From the NCBI GenBank assembly GCA_035763805.1, contig DASUAL010000101.1:1-12358 (forward strand): 12,358 bases of DNA. Direction: 5' to 3'. The DNA is from DASUAL01 sp035763805. Its GTDB lineage: Bacteria > Gemmatimonadota > Gemmatimonadetes > Gemmatimonadales > GWC2-71-9. Within the stretch, counting starts at the first letter, position 1. Every line of letters begins with the position of its first letter. Below are positions 6,399-12,358 of this stretch, in pieces. Position numbers and translations under genes: made by a program. The notes beneath the pieces were generated by a model. It was not told the origin of the DNA, made no database searches, and worked only from the letters and a program-made list of their open reading frames with translations.

Positions 6399-6406
6399 AT
6401 GGGAAC
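6387..6406. repeat. Inverted repeat around the -35, candidate operator
   Basis: GTTCCC (6387-6392) and GGGAAC (6401-6406) form a perfect inverted repeat with an 8-base spacer that contains the TTGACA -35 hexamer. A dimeric regulator bound here would cover the promoter. No regulator for it is visible next to the gene, so the binding protein is unknown. Confidence 0.4.
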
Positions 6407-6422
6407 AGAGCCTTGAGCGCGA

Positions 6423-6441
6423 CGCCGCCCCGAGGGCGGCG
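6423..6441 (-). terminator. GC-rich hairpin after the pirin gene
   Basis: An 8-base perfect stem (6423-6430 with 6434-6441) closed by a 3-base loop lies 18 bases past the pirin stop. No T-run follows in the direction of transcription, so this may be a weak or factor-assisted terminator that separates pirin from the downstream MetE-like unit. Confidence 0.4.
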
Positions 6442-6458
6442 GTCGGCCCGCCCGGCGA

Positions 6459-7370
6459 TCAGCGATGCTTGATGAACGTGCCGTCCTGGAGCTCGGCGTA
6501 GGCGCGCCGCAGCTCCGCCTCGGTGTTCATCACGATCGGCCCTTGCCAAGCGACGGGCTCCTCGAGCGGCCGGCCCGAGACGAGCAGAAACCGGATCCCG
6601 GCGTCGCCCGCCTGGACCGTGATCTCGTCGCCTGAGTCGAACAGCACGAGTGAACGATTGCCGGCTGCCTCACGAATGGCCGGCCCCGACTCGCCCTCCC
6701 CCACTCGCTCGGTGAGCACACCGCGCGGCGCCGAGGCGTCCCGGAACGTTCCGCCGCCCTCGAAGACGTAGGCAAAGGCGTGGCGCGACGACTCGACGGG
6801 CAGCGTCTTCTTCACCCGCGGGGCGACCCAGACATCCAGGTAGCGCGGATCGGCGGCGACGCCCTCCACGGGACCCGTCTGGCCCCAAAAGCTGCCGCAG
6901 ATGACTCGCACGCGCGTCCCGTCGTCGTCTGTGACTTCCGGGATGTCCTTCGCCAGGATGTCCTGGTAGCGCGGATCGGCCATCTTGAGGTTGCCAGGCA
7001 GGTTCGCCCACAGCTGGAACCCATGCATCCAGCCGCGCTCGTCGCCCCGCGGCATCTCCTGATGGAGGATGCCGCTGCCTGCCGTCATCCACTGCACGTC
7101 TCCGGCACCGAGGGTGCCGCGGTTGCCCAGGCTGTCGCCGTGCTGCACCGTCCCGCTCAAGACGTAGGTGATGGTTTCGATCCCGCGATGGGGATGCCAG
7201 GGGAACCCGGCGAGGTAGTCCTGCGGGTTCTCATTGCGGAAATCGTCCAGCAGCAGGAATGGATCGAAGTCTTTGGTATTCCCGAAGCCGAACGCGCGTC
7301 GCAGCTTCACGCCCGCGCCCTCGATGGTGGGCTGCGACTGGATGATCGACTTGACCGGCCGGATGGACAT
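6459..7370 (-). CDS. Pirin family protein (bicupin)
   Basis: A 303-aa cytoplasmic cupin protein. The N-terminal cupin holds the full pirin metal site: His59 and His61 in FPWHPHRGIET, and His103 and Glu105 in SGILHQEMP. Other pirin signatures are DPFLLLDDF (36-44) and HGFQLWANLP. The C-terminal cupin half is complete, ending with the usual IVMNT-E-EL-RAY pattern. Bacterial pirins bind iron, and E. coli YhhW oxidises quercetin, but most natural roles are unknown; stress-related or redox-sensing roles are often suggested. The frame is open further upstream (to 7478), but the ATG at 7370 is chosen because GGAGGAGG lies five bases before it and the family begins here with SIRPVKSI. It is divergent from the kinase gene across 106 bases in which I see no convincing promoter in this direction. 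Confidence 0.93.
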   Translation of the reverse strand: MSIRPVKSIIQSQPTIEGAGVKLRRAFGFGNTKDFDPFLLLDDFRNENPQDYLAGFPWHPHRGIETITYVLSGTVQHGDSLGNRGTLGAGDVQWMTAGSGILHQEMPRGDERGWMHGFQLWANLPGNLKMADPRYQDILAKDIPEVTDDDGTRVRVICGSFWGQTGPVEGVAADPRYLDVWVAPRVKKTLPVESSRHAFAYVFEGGGTFRDASAPRGVLTERVGEGESGPAIREAAGNRSLVLFDSGDEITVQAGDAGIRFLLVSGRPLEEPVAWQGPIVMNTEAELRRAYAELQDGTFIKHR

Positions 7371-7476
7371 GGCGCCTCCTCCAAGTACGCGATGGCAACA
7401 CGAAAGGAACGCAGCCGCCGTGCCGAAAGTTCCGCCTCGTTGCAGAAGCGGGGGCCGCCGGTAGGTTGGTGCTGTC

Positions 7477-9699
7477 ATGCCGACCGATCAGCGCGAGCGC
7501 CTCGACGCGGCCCTCGCGGGCCGCTACGCCATCGAGCGAGAGCTCGGAAGCGGAGGGATGGCGACGGTCTATCTCGCTGACGACCTGAAGCACCACCGGA
7601 AGGTGGCGGTCAAGGTGCTCCGGCCCGAGGTAGCCTCGGCCCTCGGGCCCGATCGGTTTCTGCGCGAGATCGCGATGGCCGCCGCCCTGAGTCATCCCCA
7701 CATCCTCGGGCTGTATGACTCCGGCGAGTCCGCGGGGTTCCTTTTCTACGTCATGCCCTACATCAAGGGCGAATCGCTGCGCCACAAGCTCGAACGCGAG
7801 ACGCAACTCCCCGTTGACGAGGCCCTTGGCATCACCCGGCAAGTCGCCGCGGCCCTCGAGCACGCTCACGCCCAAGGGTTGATCCATCGGGACGTCAAGC
7901 CGGAGAACATCCTGCTCTACGAGGGCGAGGCGATGGTCGCGGACTTCGGAATCGCACTGGCGGTGCGCGCCGCAGCGGGTGAGCGCCTCACCCAGACGGG
8001 GCTCGTCGTGGGAACGCCCGAGTACATGAGTCCGGAGCAGGCGCTGGGCGAGCGAGAGCTGGATGCTCGCAGCGACGTGTACAGTCTCGGTTGCGTGCTG
8101 TACGAGATGCTGGCCGGCGAGCCACCCTTCACGGGACCGACCGCCCAGGCACTGATCGCCAAGCGGTTGGTCGATCCCGTGCCCGCCCTCCGGCGGCTGC
8201 GGGCCGAGGTACCACCGGGGGTCGAGCAAGCCGTCACGAAGGCGCTCGCCAGGGTCCCCGCCGACCGGTTTGCATCGGCCGGCGCGTTCGCGGAGGCGCT
8301 CACCAAGCCCGCCCCGGTGCGGCCAAGGCCTCCGTCCGTCGCGGTGCTGCCGTTCCTGAACCTGAGCGCGGACCCGGAGAACGAGTACTTCGCGGATGGG
8401 ATCACCGAGGACGTCATCGCGCAGCTGTCGAAGGTCCGGGCCCTCCAGGTGATCTCGCGCACCTCGGTAATGCCCTTCAAGAAGCGGGAGCAGGGCTTGC
8501 GGGAGATCGCGGCTAAGCTGGACGTGGCGACGCTGCTCGAGGGGAGCGTGCGGCGGTTCGGCGATCGGGTGCGCATCGTCGCGCAGCTCATCGATGCCGA
8601 AAGCGACCAGCACCTCTGGGCGGACACGTACGACCGACTGCTCACGGATATCTTCGCGATCCAGACCGACGTCGCCTTGCACATCGCCACCGCCCTCAAG
8701 GCCGAGCTGTCTCCCGATGAGAAGACCCGCATACAAAAGGAGCCGACCAGCGACCTCCAGGCCTACCAGCTCTATCTCCAAGGGCGACACTGTTTCATCA
8801 GGTACACCCAGGAGGGGACCCGCAAAGCCATCGAGTATTTCGAGCAGGCGATCGAAAGAGACCCAAGCTATGCCTTGGCGTACGCAGGCGTGGCGCTGGC
8901 CTATGTGGAGCTCGGCGAGGCCGGCTGGCTCAGGCCCGACGAGGCCTACGCCCGAGCCAAACAAGCCGTGGCGAGGGCGCTCGAGCTCGACAGCGGTCTC
9001 GGAGACGCGCATTCCGTGCTGGCCAACCTCAAGTTCCTGTGCGACTTCGACTGGACGGGCGCCGAACACGAGTTCACACGGGCGCTCGAGCTGAATCCGA
9101 GCAGCGCAGACTCCTGCGACTACTACGGGCGAATGTTGTCGGCGCTCGAGCGCCACGACGAGGCGATCACGATCCTGAAACGTGCCCAAGAGCTCGACCC
9201 GCTGGCCCACCCCCTGGATGTCGCGACGGCGCTGCTGCGGGCGGGACGATACGAGCAGGCGGTGCGGGCAGCCACTCCCGTGATCGAGCTCGACCCCCAT
9301 TATGCAAGGGGCCATGCCACCCTCGGCTGGGCGTACCTGAAGAAGGGCATGAAGGACGAGGGGTTGGCCGAACTGGAGAAGGCGGTTACGCTCTCGCCGG
9401 GCAGTAGCATCTGGTTGGGGCAGCTCGGGCAAGCCTACGCACTGGTGGGCAAGGTGCCGGAAGCTCGGGAGGTGCTGCAACAGCTGGAAGCGCTGTCGCG
9501 GCAAGGGTACGTCTCACCCTACCACATGGCGTATGTCTACACGGGTCTGGGCGAGCAGGACACGGCGATGGATTGGCTGGAGCGAGCCTATGCGGAGCGG
9601 GCAGGCGGCGTGTACGGGATCAAAGGATCGTTCCTGTTCACGCCCCTGCGCTCGCACCCGAGGTTCAAGGCACTGCTCAGACGGATGAACCTTGCCTGA
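7477..9699 (+). CDS. Ser/Thr protein kinase with FlgO/TolB-like domain and TPR repeats
   Basis: A 740-aa signalling protein. The PknB-type kinase domain spans about 14-275: glycine loop GSGGMATV (24-31), Lys46 in VAVKVL, catalytic HRDVKPEN (137-144), DFG (156-158), and activation end GTPEYMSPEQ (179-188). All catalytic residues are present, so it should be active. A linker with Pro and Arg follows (277-286). Next is a FlgO/TolB N-terminal-like domain (about 286-405; SVAVLPFLNLSADPENEYFADGITEDVI), found in many regulators with adenylate cyclase or kinase modules. Then TPR-type helical repeats run from about 425 to 700 and are expected to bind proteins. No transmembrane helix separates kinase and sensor parts, so the protein should be cytoplasmic. 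The start matches the usual family N-terminus, although the ribosome site is weak. Its target is unknown; the neighbouring pirin and peroxidase genes are not obvious partners. It ends 13 bases from the convergent peroxidase gene. Confidence 0.93.
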   Translation: MPTDQRERLDAALAGRYAIERELGSGGMATVYLADDLKHHRKVAVKVLRPEVASALGPDRFLREIAMAAALSHPHILGLYDSGESAGFLFYVMPYIKGESLRHKLERETQLPVDEALGITRQVAAALEHAHAQGLIHRDVKPENILLYEGEAMVADFGIALAVRAAAGERLTQTGLVVGTPEYMSPEQALGERELDARSDVYSLGCVLYEMLAGEPPFTGPTAQALIAKRLVDPVPALRRLRAEVPPGVEQAVTKALARVPADRFASAGAFAEALTKPAPVRPRPPSVAVLPFLNLSADPENEYFADGITEDVIAQLSKVRALQVISRTSVMPFKKREQGLREIAAKLDVATLLEGSVRRFGDRVRIVAQLIDAESDQHLWADTYDRLLTDIFAIQTDVALHIATALKAELSPDEKTRIQKEPTSDLQAYQLYLQGRHCFIRYTQEGTRKAIEYFEQAIERDPSYALAYAGVALAYVELGEAGWLRPDEAYARAKQAVARALELDSGLGDAHSVLANLKFLCDFDWTGAEHEFTRALELNPSSADSCDYYGRMLSALERHDEAITILKRAQELDPLAHPLDVATALLRAGRYEQAVRAATPVIELDPHYARGHATLGWAYLKKGMKDEGLAELEKAVTLSPGSSIWLGQLGQAYALVGKVPEAREVLQQLEALSRQGYVSPYHMAYVYTGLGEQDTAMDWLERAYAERAGGVYGIKGSFLFTPLRSHPRFKALLRRMNLA

Positions 9700-9712
9700 G
9701 TCTTGCGAGCAG

Positions 9713-11065
9713 CTACCGCGGCACCGGCAGCCCGCTCGGCACCCGGGCGGGCACGAGGGTGCTCAAGTCCCGCGCCGCCGGATCCGTCAGCGCCTTGAGG
9801 AACGCCTCGAGCTCTCCGATCTCGGCGTCGGTGAGGCCCAGCGGCGTCCGGAGCCGGAAGTCCAGAGTCTCGAGCACCGCGTTGATCGTCGCGTCGTCGC
9901 CGTGGTACGTGGCGCGGAGCGCCGGCGCGAGCTGGGAGACATCGTACGTCCGCAGCGCGAGGGGCACGTCGTTGTAGTGACGCAGGACGGCCTCGAGCGT
10001 AGCGAACGCCCCGTTGTGCATGTACGGCGCCGTCAGCTCCACGTTGCGCAGCGGCACCGTGCGGAAGGCGAACCGATAGAACTCCTGGTTGAAGAGCTCG
10101 CCTCGTCCGAAGTCGAGCGGTGCCCCCGCGCCAGTCCCGGGACCGAGCTGCGGCACCCCAGCGTTCGCAAAGTCGCGGCCGCCGAGCAGCGGCCCGTTGT
10201 GACACTGGGAGCAGCGCGCTTTCCCGAAGAACAGCAACGCGCCGCGTTTCTCTTCGGTCGTCAGCGCGGCGTCGTTCCGGGCGAGGTACCCGTCGAACGG
10301 GGCATCGGTCTTCGTAAAGGCCTGCCGCTCGAACGCGGCGATCGCCGTGGCCGCGTGCTGGAAGCCGAGCTGATTGGTCGCCGTGCCCGGGAAGGCGGCG
10401 GTGAACTTCGCCACGTACTCGGGGATCGCCATCAGGCGCCGCATGACCGCCTGCCAGATCTCGGCGAATTGACTGTCGCCGAATTGGGCCAGCTCGTTCG
10501 GGCTTCCGTTCTGGTCACGGTCGCCCGGCTCGCCCCGCATCTCCTGGCGGCTCACCACGGGAAACATCGCTTGCGCTGCCAGGACATTGGGCAGTCCCGA
10601 GGGCAACGCGGTGCCCGCCGGCGTCTCGAACGGTCCGGACTGGAAGCCGGAGATGCGGCCGTCCCAGAACAGATAGAACAGGCCCAGCCCGCCGTTGAGC
10701 AGCGACGGCGCGCTCCGCGGCGCGAACTCGCGCCCCGGCCCGAGCGTGCGCGACGGACCCTGCCCGCTCCCCCCCGTGCCGATCGACAGCGACAAGTCGT
10801 CGGTCATGTGGGTGAGCGGGTGATGGCAGGTGGCGCAGGCGATGTCGCGGTTGCCGCTCAGGATCTTGTCGAACATCAGCGCCTGGCCGAGCTCGACCAG
10901 CGCCGGGCGCTGCGGCGCCAGCGGCCCGATCGGCAGCACTCCCCAATCTGCGAGAGTCTGCCGCAGCTGGTCGTCGAGCGTCGGCAGCGGCGGCTCCACG
11001 GTCGTCCGGTCGCAGCCGCCCAGCGCGACCAGCGCGAAGCACAGAACGGACAATGCACGGTTCAT
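9713..11065 (-). CDS. Di-haem cytochrome c peroxidase / MauG family lipoprotein
   Basis: A 450-aa periplasmic c-type cytochrome. The N-terminus is a lipoprotein signal (LVALGGC, lipobox Cys18, followed by Asp), so it is membrane-anchored. Two haem c sites are present: CATCH (Cys77, Cys80, His81) and CSQCH (Cys285, Cys288, His289). Other family marks are NRDIACATCHHP, RSAPSLLN (117-124), WDGR (134-137) and PYMHNG (347-352), whose Met349 is a good candidate axial ligand. This favours a peroxidase-like enzyme over MauG proper, which uses Tyr. It is longer than classical peroxidases (about 330 aa), with an insert around residues 140-200. It would reduce peroxide with electrons from a cytochrome or cupredoxin, or oxidise an unknown partner. 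GAGGAGGT lies five bases before the ATG and overlaps the end of the upstream barrel gene, only 13 bases away, so the two are likely cotranscribed and may work together. Confidence 0.92.
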   Translation of the reverse strand: MNRALSVLCFALVALGGCDRTTVEPPLPTLDDQLRQTLADWGVLPIGPLAPQRPALVELGQALMFDKILSGNRDIACATCHHPLTHMTDDLSLSIGTGGSGQGPSRTLGPGREFAPRSAPSLLNGGLGLFYLFWDGRISGFQSGPFETPAGTALPSGLPNVLAAQAMFPVVSRQEMRGEPGDRDQNGSPNELAQFGDSQFAEIWQAVMRRLMAIPEYVAKFTAAFPGTATNQLGFQHAATAIAAFERQAFTKTDAPFDGYLARNDAALTTEEKRGALLFFGKARCSQCHNGPLLGGRDFANAGVPQLGPGTGAGAPLDFGRGELFNQEFYRFAFRTVPLRNVELTAPYMHNGAFATLEAVLRHYNDVPLALRTYDVSQLAPALRATYHGDDATINAVLETLDFRLRTPLGLTDAEIGELEAFLKALTDPAARDLSTLVPARVPSGLPVPR

Positions 11066-11078
11066 GGAACACCTCCTC

Positions 11079-12358
11079 TCAGTGGAGCGGGAGCGACAGC
11101 GAGACCTGATGCGTGACCACGCTGACCGGATCGAGGGTCAGCGGGCCGCCCGGCGCCATCAGGATGTTCCCGCCCCGCACCGCGCCAGCCTCGGCCAGCA
11201 AGAAGCCGTTCCCCTGCACACCCGGCCGGCCCGTGCCCTTGGTGACGCGCCCGGCATACCGCAGCTCGAGCTCCGGGAAACGGAGGCTCAAGCCCCACGT
11301 CGGCGTCCATTCCACCCACCACTCGCGCTGCTGCCGACGGGAGCCCTGCACGTGGTCGCGCTGCACGAGCCCGTATCGCACCGAGCGCACCGCGAGACCG
11401 AGCTGCAGCCCGGCCCCCCGGGGGCGACCGCCCACCTGGAGGTCGCGACTCACGCCCATCCGGAAGAGGGCGTTCGAGAACCGGAAATGGTTCTCGATCG
11501 TCATGCCGCCGGCCGGGATCGTGTCGCCGCGCTGGGTCGCCACCGGCGCCTCGGCCTCGGCCCACGTGTGGCTCCAGATCGGCTCGTAAATGGCGTCGAG
11601 GCCGAACGTCGCCGGGCCGTTCGCCCGCGCCACCCCGACGCCGAGGTTGTACGCTTGGGAGTGTCCGGGATCGCGCGGAATTGCCGGAACACTCACGATC
11701 TCATAGCTCGGGATCTTCGGATGCGACATGCGGTTGGCCGTCGCGAGCCAGCCGATGCGCCAGCCGGACGCCGCGAGCGGGCGCTCGTGCTCGAGGTGCA
11801 GTCCCCAGGTGTTGGTGCGATCGACATTGTGCTCGCCCCTGGGGCGTTGGAGTACCCGCTGCGAGTCCGGAGACCAGAACAGGTCGAGGTACGTCACGTC
11901 GTGCGTCATCCCGAACCGGTTGTGGACGACGACGGCCTCGAACGACCGGTCTCCGTCCCATTCCTTTAACAGGCCGAGCCGGACATCGGCCGCGTGGCCG
12001 GACTGCCGGATGCCCTGGCTGCCGGCGTAGAGCAGATCGACGCCGTCGACCGCGTTCAGCTTCGACCAGAGGACGCTGCCGGCGAGCGAGAGCCGGGGCG
12101 TGGAGAGCACCTTGCCCACAGTCACGAACGCGTACGCGTTGCCGTGCGACCCACCGTTCGGCGCGGCGGGCGCGACGGTTGGGGCGAGGGGCTGGTTGAT
12201 CGGGTCCCGGGCGACCGGAAGCTGGGCAACTCCTATGAAAGGCGACTCCGGTGTCCGGCTGGGATCCACCTCCTGGAGCGCGAGCGACAGCCCGGCGAAC
12301 CAGGTCCCGGATCGCGCGAACGTCGCGAGCGGCAGCGTCCGACCCCCACCCGCCCCCC
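11079..12358 (-). CDS. Probable outer-membrane beta-barrel protein, N-terminus cut by window edge
   Basis: The reading frame is open to the right edge of the window, so the gene starts outside; at least 426 residues are visible. I do not recognise the family. The sequence alternates polar and hydrophobic residues in strands with many Tyr, Trp, Arg and Gly (for example AGSVLWSKLNAVDGVDLLY, GWRIGWLATANRM, FGLDAIYEPIWSHTW, RFPELELRYAGRVTKGTG) and ends HQVSLSLPLH. This is the look of an outer-membrane barrel with a terminal strand. No plug domain or TonB box can be seen in the visible part. The residues before the possible GTG at 12267-12269 (GTWFAGLSLALQE) continue the same strand pattern, so that GTG is internal. 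It is followed after 13 bases by the di-haem peroxidase gene, which suggests a shared envelope role, perhaps export or uptake of the peroxidase's substrate. That role is inference. Confidence 0.75.
   Translation of the reverse strand, partial: GAGGGRTLPLATFARSGTWFAGLSLALQEVDPSRTPESPFIGVAQLPVARDPINQPLAPTVAPAAPNGGSHGNAYAFVTVGKVLSTPRLSLAGSVLWSKLNAVDGVDLLYAGSQGIRQSGHAADVRLGLLKEWDGDRSFEAVVVHNRFGMTHDVTYLDLFWSPDSQRVLQRPRGEHNVDRTNTWGLHLEHERPLAASGWRIGWLATANRMSHPKIPSYEIVSVPAIPRDPGHSQAYNLGVGVARANGPATFGLDAIYEPIWSHTWAEAEAPVATQRGDTIPAGGMTIENHFRFSNALFRMGVSRDLQVGGRPRGAGLQLGLAVRSVRYGLVQRDHVQGSRRQQREWWVEWTPTWGLSLRFPELELRYAGRVTKGTGRPGVQGNGFLLAEAGAVRGGNILMAPGGPLTLDPVSVVTHQVSLSLPLH

Noticed and set aside
7371..7478. 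N-terminal extension of pirin by 36 residues
   Set aside because: The pirin family begins at the ATG at 7370, which has GGAGGAGG upstream; the extension would run into the divergent kinase start.
7231..9504. A very long minus-strand open frame (757 codons) opposite the kinase and the start of pirin
   Set aside because: It lies antisense to two strongly supported genes, has no recognisable domain, and long antisense frames are expected at this GC content.
9692..11116. A 474-codon plus-strand frame opposite the di-haem peroxidase
   Set aside because: It is Arg-rich with no domain, and mirrors the codon bias of the real minus-strand gene with two haem motifs.
12267..12269. GTG as the start of the barrel-like protein
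   Set aside because: The frame stays open to the window edge with strand-like sequence upstream, so this is most likely an internal codon of a truncated gene.

Overview
The window is GC-rich chromosomal DNA (except one short AT-rich promoter island near 2260-2310) from an uncultured-type Gram-negative bacterium. Gemmatimonadota is the best guess. The soluble Ser/Thr kinase fused to a FlgO/TolB-like domain and TPRs is a style very common in that phylum, and lipid A-type glycosyltransfer, an outer-membrane barrel protein and a lipoprotein di-haem peroxidase all imply an outer membrane. This assignment is inference from gene style; no rRNA or other marker is present.

Layout, left to right. (1) 79-1985, plus: an envelope pair, a stand-alone LAB_N membrane protein translationally linked to an ArnT/PMT-like GT39 glycosyltransferase. 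(2) 1982-2796: a small regulatory islet. An XRE repressor (minus) is divergent from a 112-aa orphan protein (plus). Between them lies an AT-rich region with an 8+4+8 inverted repeat overlapping promoters in both directions, and the orphan gene is followed by a hairpin terminator. (3) 2811-4313, plus: a B12-binding-type radical SAM protein. Its apparent stop TGA (4251-4253) sits inside the sequence Cys-TGA-Ala-Glu-Pro. This matches the tail of the CUAEP/CCAEP-tail radical SAM family, so the TGA is best read as selenocysteine and the gene runs on to TAG at 4311-4313. A hairpin directly after the TGA fits a bacterial SECIS. This is the most important observation in the window. (4) 4367-6362, minus: a two-gene unit, a short MetE-like methyltransferase followed by an exported coiled-coil protein. 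It is driven by a strong promoter placed so that the mRNA would be leaderless, with an inverted repeat around the -35. (5) 6459-7370, minus: a pirin, divergent from (6) 7477-9699, plus: the kinase/FlgO-like/TPR signalling protein. (7) 9713-12358, minus: a barrel-like outer-membrane protein, cut by the right window edge, followed by a di-haem cytochrome c peroxidase/MauG-family lipoprotein.

The genes do not form one pathway; the window is a series of short, mostly two-gene units with frequent strand switches. There is no gene-free stretch above 300 bases. The gaps at 1-78, 2246-2383, 2723-2810, 4314-4366, 6363-6458 and 7371-7476 hold only the regulatory elements listed, or nothing I can identify. 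No tRNA, rRNA, CRISPR, insertion sequence or attachment site was seen.
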